Positions 1 through 7,418 of a stretch of 13,885 nt of DNA are shown here, piece by piece. The translations under genes were made by a program, and so were the position numbers. Every line of letters starts with the position of its first letter. The first letter of the stretch is position 1. This DNA is from JBBTTE01 sp038064375 (GTDB lineage Bacteria > Patescibacteriota > Saccharimonadia > Saccharimonadales > UBA4665): NCBI GenBank assembly GCA_038064375.1, contig JBBTTF010000002.1, positions 1 to 13,885 of the forward strand, in the 5' to 3' direction. The notes under the pieces were generated by a model that ran no database searches, was not told where the DNA came from, and saw nothing but the letters and a program-made list of their open reading frames with translations.

Positions 1-60
1 ACGTACTGATGGCCTGTTTCGGAGAGTCTAATAGAGACCCACCGTCAAGCCATTCGTACT

Positions 61-90
61 ATCATACATCAACATAAGCGTGTGGGTCAA
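61..90 (-). promoter_or_regulatory. possible promoter reading left out of the window
   Basis: On the minus strand TTGACC (85-90) is followed after 18 bp by TATGAT (61-66), a reasonable sigma-70-type pair. It lies just past the stop of the 149-aa gene and points out of the window, so it would serve a gene to the left. No convincing start codon or RNA gene is visible between it and base 1. One minus-strand frame stays open to the window edge but has no start codon. The assignment rests on hexamer match and spacing alone. Confidence 0.35.
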
Positions 91-120
91 GGGGTAAACG
101 AGCACTAGGTGTTGTGGTTC

Positions 121-570
121 TTACACTCTTCCTATGAAGATCGCACGACCTTCTGTAGTTGCGTCTTCTAGTTCGCTCATAACGTACATTATCGAGACCG
201 CACCACTATCTGAATCATACTCACTATTGGATGCGATAATTTGAGTTGATACTACCTCTGATGGGATATTTTTCCATTTAGCATCAACCCGAATGAAGTC
301 TACAACTTCTCTCTCCTGATCAGAGTTCTCGCTAATGTATGGCCTGTAGCTTTTAGTTATCATGACATCTTGCCCAGTGTTGGCTACACGACCTATGTGC
401 TGAGTTAACGCCTCACCTTTCATCTGGTCAAAGCGCTCTACAATGTCTTCTAAAGTCGGCGGTACTATACCCTTATTCGGATCATACGCAGGTAAGTAGC
501 TGCCGACCAAATTGTCGTGTTCAGGTATCCAAATATGCACTCTTTCAGGTTTTGGGGCAATCTCCGCCAT
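121..570 (-). CDS. hypothetical protein, 149 aa
   Basis: I do not recognise this protein. It is soluble-looking, acidic and has no signal peptide, membrane segment or cysteine motif. The N-terminus (MAEIAPKPERVHIWIPEHD) leads into a region rich in charged residues, and the C-terminal third is Ser/Asp/Glu-rich before a short hydrophobic end (AIFIGRV). The ATG at 570 is preferred over an upstream in-frame TTG at 585. GAGG sits 9 nt before the ATG, and the TTG has no ribosome site of its own. The gene follows gyrA on the same strand after a 73-bp gap that contains a weak promoter-like element, so it may be read from gyrA or independently. No function is proposed. Confidence 0.7.
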   Translation of the reverse strand: MAEIAPKPERVHIWIPEHDNLVGSYLPAYDPNKGIVPPTLEDIVERFDQMKGEALTQHIGRVANTGQDVMITKSYRPYISENSDQEREVVDFIRVDAKWKNIPSEVVSTQIIASNSEYDSDSGAVSIMYVMSELEDATTEGRAIFIGRV

Positions 571-598
571 AACATTTGTCCTCAATTAGTTATTAGCC

Positions 599-626
599 AC
601 TATATTACAGATGGCAACACATGCAA
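599..626 (-). promoter_or_regulatory. weak promoter candidate before the 149-aa gene
   Basis: On the minus strand TTGCAT (621-626) precedes TATAGT (599-604) by 16 bp. The -10 matches five of six consensus positions and the -35 only three. A short inverted repeat, CATGC-AA-GCATG at 620-631, overlaps the -35. The gap between gyrA and the next gene is only 73 bp, so readthrough from gyrA is equally plausible. Confidence 0.3.
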
Positions 627-643
627 GCATGAGCGTGAATGAT

Positions 644-3325
644 CTAGGCTTTGGTTGCTTCGTCAGCAGGCTCTTCAGTAACTAGAGCCACTTGAGCGTC
701 TTCTTCTACCTCAGGTTCGTCACTCTTATCAACTAGCGCAAGTGATACAACTTGGTCGCCGTCATTGAGGCGCATTATGCGTACACCTTGGGTAGCACGG
801 CCAAGAGCTGGGATTCCGTCAAGACCCAATCGAATAGTTTGGCCCTGTTGGCTGATGATGATAACTTCTTGGTCATCACCTGTCAGAGTCTTCACACCCA
901 TCAACTCGCCTGTCTTGTCGTTAACGACGGCTGAGCGGATACCAACACCACCGCGAGCATGAGCTGTAAACTGCTTAACGCTGGTGCGCTTGCCGTAGCC
1001 GAACTTACTGATGACGAAGATGTCTGAACCTTCTTCTACAATGTCCATGCCAATTACGTGGTCATTAGGTCGGAGGCGGATACCGCGCACACCACGGCTG
1101 ACACGACCCATTGGGCGGGCGCCACTCTCGTGGAAACGGATAGCTTGTCCCTGTGAGGTGCTGATAACTACCTCGTTATCTCCGGTAGTCATACGGATCC
1201 ACTTAAGTTCATCGCCGTCATCAAGGTTAATAGCGATCAAACCGCTGCTACGGACATTCTGGTACTGCTCAAATGGAGTCTTCTTAACGACACCGCGGAC
1301 GGTACACATGATCAGGTTGGCAGCATTGTCGGTCTTGCTGACGTTGATGACGCTACTGACGGTCTCCTCGGGCTGCAATTGAAGCAAGTTAACAATTGCT
1401 ACACCCTTGGCGTTAAGACCAACTGCAGGCACCTCATAGGTCTTCAGACGGAAGACACGACCCTTGTTGGTAAAGAACAGCAAGAAGTCATGGGTACTGG
1501 CGTTAACGACGTGCTCAATAACATCTTCTTCTCGAGTAGCCATGCCACGGCGACCTTTACCGCCACGTCCCTGACGCTTGTATTCAGCTAGTGGGCTACG
1601 CTTAATGTAGTTGGCAGCTGTTAGAGTGACTGCAACTTGCTCGTCAGCAATCAGGTCCTCGTCGCTCATCTTGCCCAGCTCACCGTTGATGACCTTGGTA
1701 CGGCGTTCGTCACCGTATTGCTTCTTGAGCTCTAGGAGTTCTTCACGAATAATCTTGAGGATTTTCTTCTCGCTGGCAAGAATAGCCTCGAGGTTAGCAA
1801 TCAGCTTCATTAGCTCGGCAAGTTCGTTCTCAATCTTCTGACGTTCTAGACCAGCAAGCGCACGGAGCTGCATGGCCAAGATAGCCTTAGCCTGAATCTC
1901 GCTAAATTTGAACTTCTTTATCAAGTTATTAGCGGCATCTTCAGTAGTGTCACTAGCACGGATAACCTTAATAACTTCGTCGATGTGATCTAGGGCAGTC
2001 TTGAGACCTTCTAAGATGTGAGCCCGCTCTTTGGCTTTGCGCAGCTCAAACTCGGTACGGCGTCTGATAACAACCTGTCGGTGCTTGATGTGCTCCTGCA
2101 AGATGTCTTGTAGGCCTAATACTCGAGGCTGAATACCATCAATTAGGGCCATCATGTTGAAGTGGAAGCTAGTCTGAAGCGGTGTCAGCTTGTAGAGCTG
2201 GTTAAGAAGCTTCTTGGGGTAAGCGTCTTTTTTGAGGTCAATTACAATCCGAACGTCACCACGAGCCGTCTCATCACGCAAATCACTAATGCCGACTAGC
2301 TTCTTATCACGGACTAGGTCAGCGATCTTAATGACCAGACTCTCTTTGTTAAGCGCGTAAGGGATCTCGGTTATGACGATCTGGTGACGGCCTTTGGCGC
2401 CTTCTACGATCTCGGCGATACCGCGAGTTACGACACCACCACGGCCAGTTGCGTAGGCTGTCTTAATCGATTCTTTGCCATAGATAACGCCACCGGTTGG
2501 AAAGTCAGGACCTTTGACGTGTTCTAGCAAGTCATCCAGAGTTGCGTTAGGGTTGTCGATTAGGGTTACTTCGGCGTCGACTAGTTCGCTCAAGTTGTGT
2601 GGCGGAATATTGGTTGCCATACCAACGGCAATACCTAGTTGTCCGTTCAACAACAGGTTCGGTAACTTCGCTGGGAGAACGGTTGGTTCGGTTGTAGTGT
2701 TGTCATAATTATCACGATAGTCGACGGTTTCTTTGTCGATATCAGCTAGGGTTTCATCGGCTAGCTTGGCCATCTTGGCTTCGGTATAACGCATGGCAGC
2801 TGGTGGATCACCGTCCATAGAACCAAAGTTACCCTGCCCATTAATCAAGGTGTAGCGCATAGCCCATGGCTGAGCCATTCTGACCATTGCGTCATAGATA
2901 GAAGAGTCACCGTGCGGGTGATACTTACCCATAACAGCACCGACGACGTTAGCAGATTTACGGTGTCGAGCACCGCTACGCAGACCGTCCTCGTTCATGC
3001 TGTAAAGAATACGACGGTGTACGGGCTTAAGACCATCTCTGACGTCAGGAAGCGCACGATCAATGATAACGCTCATGCTATAACGAAGATAGGAATCTTC
3101 CATGACGTTTTCTACAGTTCTTAGCTCAACACTACGTGAGTGACCTGAGTCTAGAATATCATCGGCATGAGCCACGCCACGACGCTTGTCCTCCATCGAA
3201 ACCTCAACATAAGGCTCTGGAGCTTCTAGCGGTAGCTGAACTTCCTCAGCAGCAGCAGCCTCTGTTGGCTCAATCGGCTCGTTTGGTTCTTGTGGTTCAA
3301 TTGGTGGGTTTGTGTCGTCTGCCAT
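644..3325 (-). CDS. gyrA: DNA gyrase subunit A
   Basis: This is the breakage-reunion subunit of the A2B2 gyrase that introduces negative supercoils using ATP. The protein has 893 residues. The winged-helix/tower core begins near residue 68 (SYLRYSMSVIIDRALPDV at 78-95). The catalytic tyrosine is Y180 in RYTE, equivalent to E. coli Y122. The quinolone pocket reads HPHGDSSIYD, with Ser141 and Asp145 at the E. coli Ser83 and Asp87 positions, so the usual resistance changes are absent. The C-terminal beta-pinwheel carries a GyrA box (QGRGGKG, about 585-591), which separates gyrase from topoisomerase IV ParC. The tail is acidic. Unusual is an N-terminal Pro/Glu/Ala-rich extension. A second in-frame ATG (residue 44, base 3196) has its own GAGG, so the true start could be there. 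gyrB lies 3 nt upstream and the genes are surely cotranscribed. Confidence 0.98.
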   Translation of the reverse strand: MADDTNPPIEPQEPNEPIEPTEAAAAEEVQLPLEAPEPYVEVSMEDKRRGVAHADDILDSGHSRSVELRTVENVMEDSYLRYSMSVIIDRALPDVRDGLKPVHRRILYSMNEDGLRSGARHRKSANVVGAVMGKYHPHGDSSIYDAMVRMAQPWAMRYTLINGQGNFGSMDGDPPAAMRYTEAKMAKLADETLADIDKETVDYRDNYDNTTTEPTVLPAKLPNLLLNGQLGIAVGMATNIPPHNLSELVDAEVTLIDNPNATLDDLLEHVKGPDFPTGGVIYGKESIKTAYATGRGGVVTRGIAEIVEGAKGRHQIVITEIPYALNKESLVIKIADLVRDKKLVGISDLRDETARGDVRIVIDLKKDAYPKKLLNQLYKLTPLQTSFHFNMMALIDGIQPRVLGLQDILQEHIKHRQVVIRRRTEFELRKAKERAHILEGLKTALDHIDEVIKVIRASDTTEDAANNLIKKFKFSEIQAKAILAMQLRALAGLERQKIENELAELMKLIANLEAILASEKKILKIIREELLELKKQYGDERRTKVINGELGKMSDEDLIADEQVAVTLTAANYIKRSPLAEYKRQGRGGKGRRGMATREEDVIEHVVNASTHDFLLFFTNKGRVFRLKTYEVPAVGLNAKGVAIVNLLQLQPEETVSSVINVSKTDNAANLIMCTVRGVVKKTPFEQYQNVRSSGLIAINLDDGDELKWIRMTTGDNEVVISTSQGQAIRFHESGARPMGRVSRGVRGIRLRPNDHVIGMDIVEEGSDIFVISKFGYGKRTSVKQFTAHARGGVGIRSAVVNDKTGELMGVKTLTGDDQEVIIISQQGQTIRLGLDGIPALGRATQGVRIMRLNDGDQVVSLALVDKSDEPEVEEDAQVALVTEEPADEATKA

Positions 3326-3328
3326 AGT

Positions 3329-5305
3329 CTAAATATCCAAGTCCTTAACAAATTTAGCGTTAGCCTGAATAAAGGCTTTGCGTAGCTCTACCTCTGTTCC
3401 CATTAGCTTGTTAAAGATGGCATCGGCCTTCTCAGCATCAGCTACTTTAACTTGCACTAACACGCGTTTCTCAGGGTTCATAGTAGTCTCAAACAGTTGG
3501 TCGGCGTCCATTTCACCAAGACCCTTGTAGCGCTTGAGCTCGATAAAGCCGGCTTGCTTGATGCGCTCATCCTCGAGATTGAGCTTAGTGCCTTCCTTCT
3601 TACGGCGGGCGATGATTTCGTCTAATACCTTATCTAGCTCATCTTCGTCATATATAAAGATGGAGTTCTTACGACCCTGCTTAACAAGCTCGAACAGTGG
3701 TGGCTTAGCCAGATACAGGTGTCCGCCATCGACAACTTCTTTCATGTAGCGGAAGAAGAAGGTCATAAGCAATGTAGAAATGTGGCTACCGTCAACATCG
3801 GCATCAGTCATGATAATAATACGTGCGTAGCGCAAACCGTTAATGTCGAAGGACTCTTCGATACCAACACCAAGCGCTTTAATAAGGCTGACAATCTCGT
3901 TGTTAGCTAGCATCTTATCGAGACGAGCGCGCTCGACATTGAGGACCTTACCTCGCAGCGGTAGGATAGCCTGAGTCTTACTATCACGACCAGACTTGGC
4001 AGAACCACCGGCTGAGTCACCCTCTACAAGATAGATCTCGGAGGCGTTAGGGTCTTTGCTCTGACAGTCAGCCAGCTTACCGGGCATGCTTGCACCGTCC
4101 AAAACACCCTTACGAAGGATGTTGTCACGGGCAGCACGAGCAGCTTTACGAGCGCGGGCAGCGAGCAATGCTTTACCAACAATCTTGCGAGCTACACCGG
4201 GGTGTTCCTCAAGATAATAATTAAGGTGTTCGCCTAGAATCTGCTCAACAATACCCCTGACCTCTGGATTCCCTAGCTTGTTCTTGGTCTGACCCTCAAA
4301 CTGCGGATCGGGCAGCTTTACGAGAATGATACAGGTGATGCCTTCACGAGTGTCTTCACCACTTAAGTTCTCTTCTTTCTCCTTGAGTAGACCGTTCTTG
4401 CGAGCGTAGTCATTAATAACACGAGTCAAAGCCGCTCGGAATCCGGTAAGGTGCGTTCCGCCCTCTGGGTTAAGCACATTGTTGGCAAAAGACTTGATGG
4501 TCTCACTGTAGGCATCTGTATACTGCAGCGAAATCTCAACCTGAACATCCTTAACAGTCTTATCTACATAGAAAATGTCGTCATCGACGACTTCGCGACC
4601 GATGTTGAGATGCTTAACGTAGCTCTGAATACCGCCTTCAAAGTAGAAGCCAAAGCGCTTGCCGCTAGCCTCATCCTCAAGAGAAGTGTGAATACCCTTA
4701 GTAAGATATGCAGCATGCCTCAAGCGATCAAGGATGGTGTCATAATTAAAGGCAACGGTCTCGAAGATAGTCTCGTCGGCGTAGAAGGTAATCTCTGTAC
4801 CGGTACGGTCGGTTTTGCCAATAACTTTAAGGTCGGCTTGTGGTACACCAGCGGCATACTCTTGCTGGTGAATCTTGCCATCGCGGTAAACAGTAATAAC
4901 TAGCTTGCTAGCCAAGCCGTTAACAACACTAGAACCAACACCGTGCAGACCGCCAGACACCTTATAGCCACCGTCGCCAAACTTACCACCGGCGTGCAGC
5001 ACAGTCAGTACAGTCTCAACAGTACTCTTGCCTGTCTTAGGGTGAATGTCAGTCGGGATACCGCGACCATTATCAATAACAGTGATGCCGCCATCGGCCA
5101 GCATCTTAACGTGAACTTCGGTAGCATGACCGGCTAGAGCCTCATCGATGCCGTTGTCTACTAACTCCCACACCAAGTGGTGTAAGCCCTCTATACCCGT
5201 TCCACCAATGTACATTCCGGGCCGTTTACGAACCGGCTCCAGACCCTCTAGTACAGTAATCTGATCAGCTGAATAGCTATTTTTCTTTGCTTTACCCTCA
5301 GCCAC
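3329..5305 (-). CDS. gyrB: DNA gyrase subunit B
   Basis: This is the ATPase subunit of gyrase; it closes as an ATP-driven clamp on DNA and supplies the TOPRIM metal site for cleavage. The protein has 658 residues, a normal length for forms without the Gram-negative insertion. The GHKL ATP site shows catalytic Glu47 and Asn51 (WELVDNGIDEAL, with Gly where Ala or Ser is usual), DNGRGIP (78-84) and the GGLHGVG lid (118-124). The QTK loop is QTKNKLG (339-345). TOPRIM motifs are EGDSAGG (428-434) and DADVDG (501-506), followed by KRYKGLGEM (591-599). The start is GTG at 5305, with AGGGG 10 nt upstream. A perfect TATAAT lies about 56 bp before the start. gyrA follows after 3 nt. Neither dnaA, dnaN nor recF is nearby, unlike the classic origin cluster. 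Confidence 0.98.
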   Translation of the reverse strand: MAEGKAKKNSYSADQITVLEGLEPVRKRPGMYIGGTGIEGLHHLVWELVDNGIDEALAGHATEVHVKMLADGGITVIDNGRGIPTDIHPKTGKSTVETVLTVLHAGGKFGDGGYKVSGGLHGVGSSVVNGLASKLVITVYRDGKIHQQEYAAGVPQADLKVIGKTDRTGTEITFYADETIFETVAFNYDTILDRLRHAAYLTKGIHTSLEDEASGKRFGFYFEGGIQSYVKHLNIGREVVDDDIFYVDKTVKDVQVEISLQYTDAYSETIKSFANNVLNPEGGTHLTGFRAALTRVINDYARKNGLLKEKEENLSGEDTREGITCIILVKLPDPQFEGQTKNKLGNPEVRGIVEQILGEHLNYYLEEHPGVARKIVGKALLAARARKAARAARDNILRKGVLDGASMPGKLADCQSKDPNASEIYLVEGDSAGGSAKSGRDSKTQAILPLRGKVLNVERARLDKMLANNEIVSLIKALGVGIEESFDINGLRYARIIIMTDADVDGSHISTLLMTFFFRYMKEVVDGGHLYLAKPPLFELVKQGRKNSIFIYDEDELDKVLDEIIARRKKEGTKLNLEDERIKQAGFIELKRYKGLGEMDADQLFETTMNPEKRVLVQVKVADAEKADAIFNKLMGTEVELRKAFIQANAKFVKDLDI

Positions 5306-5360
5306 TATCTGTATACCCCTGTTAATCAGTCTCGAGTTATTATTTTTCCCACTGACTCTT

Positions 5361-5389
5361 ATTATAGCCGATTATTTTACCCCGTACAA
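5361..5389 (-). promoter_or_regulatory. gyrB-gyrA promoter
   Basis: On the minus strand a perfect TATAAT (5361-5366) lies 17 bp downstream of TTGTAC (5384-5389). Transcription would start near 5354, giving a leader of about 50 nt that contains the AGGGG ribosome site. The -10 box and spacing are strong; the -35 matches only its first three bases. It sits in the 166-bp region shared with the divergent surface-protein gene. Confidence 0.55.
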
Positions 5390-5414
5390 CCACGACGACT
5401 CAACTATTTTACAC

Positions 5415-5443
5415 TTGTATATTTGAAGTGTTTGTGCTTAAAT
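5415..5443 (+). promoter_or_regulatory. weak promoter candidate for the surface-protein operon
   Basis: On the plus strand TTGTAT (5415-5420) precedes TTAAAT (5438-5443) by 17 bp. An alternative -10 is TATATT at 5418-5423 with a poor -35. Some promoter is needed because the flanking gyrB gene diverges, but neither option is convincing. Confidence 0.25.
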
Positions 5444-5471
5444 ACGAGCGTTACTACAAAAATCAAAAAGT

Positions 5472-6836
5472 ATGTTTGAAAAACTCCTAGCAATCCTACC
5501 CTATAACCCCAGTGTGTCGCATCAAATGCGCTTCTATGCTCGTCGTATGCATGAGGAAGCGGCCATTCGTCGTATTGGCCTTATATTTATAGTATTGACG
5601 TTCTTTGTGCAGTTCTTTGCAGTCCTGAGCCCACCACAACCAACCATAGCAGCCTCTAGTAATGATCTCGTAAACGGTGGCATTAGTTCAGCTGCCGACG
5701 CAGCCAATAAGTGTAACAGTGCGACTCATCACTTCTATGAGAATCTTATGGCATACTATGGCATCACTTGCTACAACATCAGCCAAGGCGTTGAAACTAA
5801 TATCAACTCTTCAGCCACTAGAAGTAACGGCGAGCACTATTGGTCTGTCGGGCGCAATCCTCAAGGCTTCCCTGGAGAGAGAGGCGTTACAATATCCGGC
5901 GCCGGCACCGTATACTGGCGTCACCTTCACAGCTGGGACAGCAGTAATGGTTCGACCAAGTACAAAGCCCTACGAGTTACTAGCGGTTACACCGGTATCG
6001 AGTACTACATAATCTTCGGCTGCGGCAACTTGGTGTCAATAGGTTTCCCAGATAAATATACGCCACCCGCACCGAAGCCACCTGCTCCAACACCAACCCC
6101 AACACCGACTCCAACCCCGACGCCTACACCTCCAGCTAAGTGTCCTTATGACAATAGCATCTTTGCCACAGATGTAGCCTGCAAGCAGTGTCCATACAAT
6201 GGCGCACTCACCGAGACTAACCCGCAATGTAAGCCCTGTGATACATCTCAGAGCAGCACAGACACCATAGCTTGTGTTCAGATCAGTAAGACGGCGAGTA
6301 ATGTAACTACGGGCCTAGTCGATGCCAATAATTCGACGGCGAATGCTGGCGATGTCATCACCTACACACTATTTGCCAAGAACAATGGCAAAGCGACAGT
6401 CAAGCAATATATCTTCCAAGAAAACCTTAATGACATCATGGACTACGCTAATGTAACTGACTTACACGGTGGCACGATCAGCACTGACGGCTTAGCTGCA
6501 TGGCCAGCTCAGGATATTGCAGCCGGTCAAACAGCCAGCGTCAAAGTCACCGTAACAGTTAAGAATCCTATCCCTGACACCCCTGTTTCCAGCACCGACC
6601 CCAACCACTTCGATCTAACCATGGTCAATGTCTACGGCAATACCGTAACCATCAAGCTACCGGCTAGCCCAACAAAGACGGTCGAAGCTGCTGCCACCAC
6701 TCTGCCAAACACTGGCCCAGGCACCAGCCTAGTTCTAACAGCACTAGTTGTAATTGCTGCTGGCTACTTCTACGGCCGTGCTCGCCTACTGTCAGAAGAA
6801 AGTGAAATCGCCATTAAAGAAGCGGCCACCGCTTAA
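5472..6836 (+). CDS. LPXTG-anchored surface protein, Saccharibacteria-type, DUF11-like
   Basis: This predicted cell-surface protein has 454 residues. A basic N-terminal stretch (FYARRMHEEAAIRR, 21-34) precedes one hydrophobic span (about 35-52) ending in SPPQPTIA, which may be a signal peptide or an anchor. Residues 63-195 form an ectodomain with a few cysteines. A (Thr-Pro)7 linker follows (207-220), then a cysteine cluster (C224, C237, C240, C253, C256, C268) that may form disulphides or bind metal. Residues 270-395 resemble DUF11 (KTASNV..DVITYTLFAKNNG..ATVKQY). The end is a sortase signal: LPNTG (411-415), a hydrophobic span (418-434) and a tail with Arg. The domain plan matches, from memory, a family typical of Saccharibacteria; its role is unknown, perhaps host or substrate contact. 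No clear Shine-Dalgarno precedes the ATG. It is the first gene of a two-gene operon. Confidence 0.85.
   Translation: MFEKLLAILPYNPSVSHQMRFYARRMHEEAAIRRIGLIFIVLTFFVQFFAVLSPPQPTIAASSNDLVNGGISSAADAANKCNSATHHFYENLMAYYGITCYNISQGVETNINSSATRSNGEHYWSVGRNPQGFPGERGVTISGAGTVYWRHLHSWDSSNGSTKYKALRVTSGYTGIEYYIIFGCGNLVSIGFPDKYTPPAPKPPAPTPTPTPTPTPTPTPPAKCPYDNSIFATDVACKQCPYNGALTETNPQCKPCDTSQSSTDTIACVQISKTASNVTTGLVDANNSTANAGDVITYTLFAKNNGKATVKQYIFQENLNDIMDYANVTDLHGGTISTDGLAAWPAQDIAAGQTASVKVTVTVKNPIPDTPVSSTDPNHFDLTMVNVYGNTVTIKLPASPTKTVEAAATTLPNTGPGTSLVLTALVVIAAGYFYGRARLLSEESEIAIKEAATA
6087..6131 (+). repeat. Pro-Thr codon repeat (surface-protein linker)
   Basis: The region is a run of alternating Pro and Thr codons (CCN ACN) inside the surface-protein gene. 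It encodes a stiff extended linker between the N-terminal ectodomain and the cysteine/DUF11 part. Synonymous codons vary along the run (CCA, CCC, CCG, CCT; ACA, ACC, ACG, ACT), so selection on the peptide rather than recent slippage is likely. Confidence 0.8.
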
Positions 6837-6845
6837 AGGAAAACT

Positions 6846-7418
6846 ATGTCAGAAAAACTCGCATTCAAACCCGAACAACAGGAAGTCATGGCCGCTTTGC
6901 CAACAGCAGAGCAAGCCGAGCCATTACGCAAGGGTGAACAAGATCCCGTCAAGGCTCTCAAACAGGCCCGTGAGACAGTTTCGGAGACTGCTCAGGCAGA
7001 ATCACAACTCAACCCCATAGAAGCCCTCCACGCCGCCGAGAAATCTGCACAGCCGGCAACACCAACTCATGTCAGCCGCGAACTAGGTGATATAACTGCC
7101 AAACGCGAGCTTCACAACATCCAGCGTCAAGAATCAGCGCCCAAGCGTCAGTTCAGCAAAGTCATTCACCAGCCTGTTATCAGAGCCGTTAGCGAAACAG
7201 CCGGCAAGACAGTCAGTCGACCTTCTGGTTTACTTGGTGGTGGCCTTGTAGCCTTCTTAGGCACCACGAGCTACTTCTATCTGGCCCAGCACGTAGGCTT
7301 TACCTACAACTACTTTGTAGTCATCCTATTGATGATTGGCGGCTTTGCACTAGGTATCATCTTGGAACTGTTTGTATACATGGCGACCGCCTCTCGACGC
7401 GGCAATAATAACAGCTAG
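6846..7418 (+). CDS. hypothetical membrane protein, two spans, 190 aa
   Basis: I do not recognise the family. Residues 1-125 are hydrophilic, Gln/Glu/Ala-rich and probably flexible or partly helical. Two membrane spans follow (about 128-147 and 153-178), with a short aromatic loop between them (HVGFTYNY) and a tail TASRRGNNNS. By the positive-inside pattern both ends are likely cytoplasmic. The start is firm: AGGA lies 5 nt before the ATG. The gene begins 9 nt after the stop of the LPXTG protein, so the two are cotranscribed and may act together at the envelope. Its stop codon overlaps that of the convergent ATPase gene. Confidence 0.8.
   Translation: MSEKLAFKPEQQEVMAALPTAEQAEPLRKGEQDPVKALKQARETVSETAQAESQLNPIEALHAAEKSAQPATPTHVSRELGDITAKRELHNIQRQESAPKRQFSKVIHQPVIRAVSETAGKTVSRPSGLLGGGLVAFLGTTSYFYLAQHVGFTYNYFVVILLMIGGFALGIILELFVYMATASRRGNNNS

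Noticed and set aside
6036..6227. Minus-strand ORF rich in Trp, Arg and Cys
   Set aside because: It is the antisense of the Pro-Thr repeat and the cysteine cluster, an artefact of codon composition.
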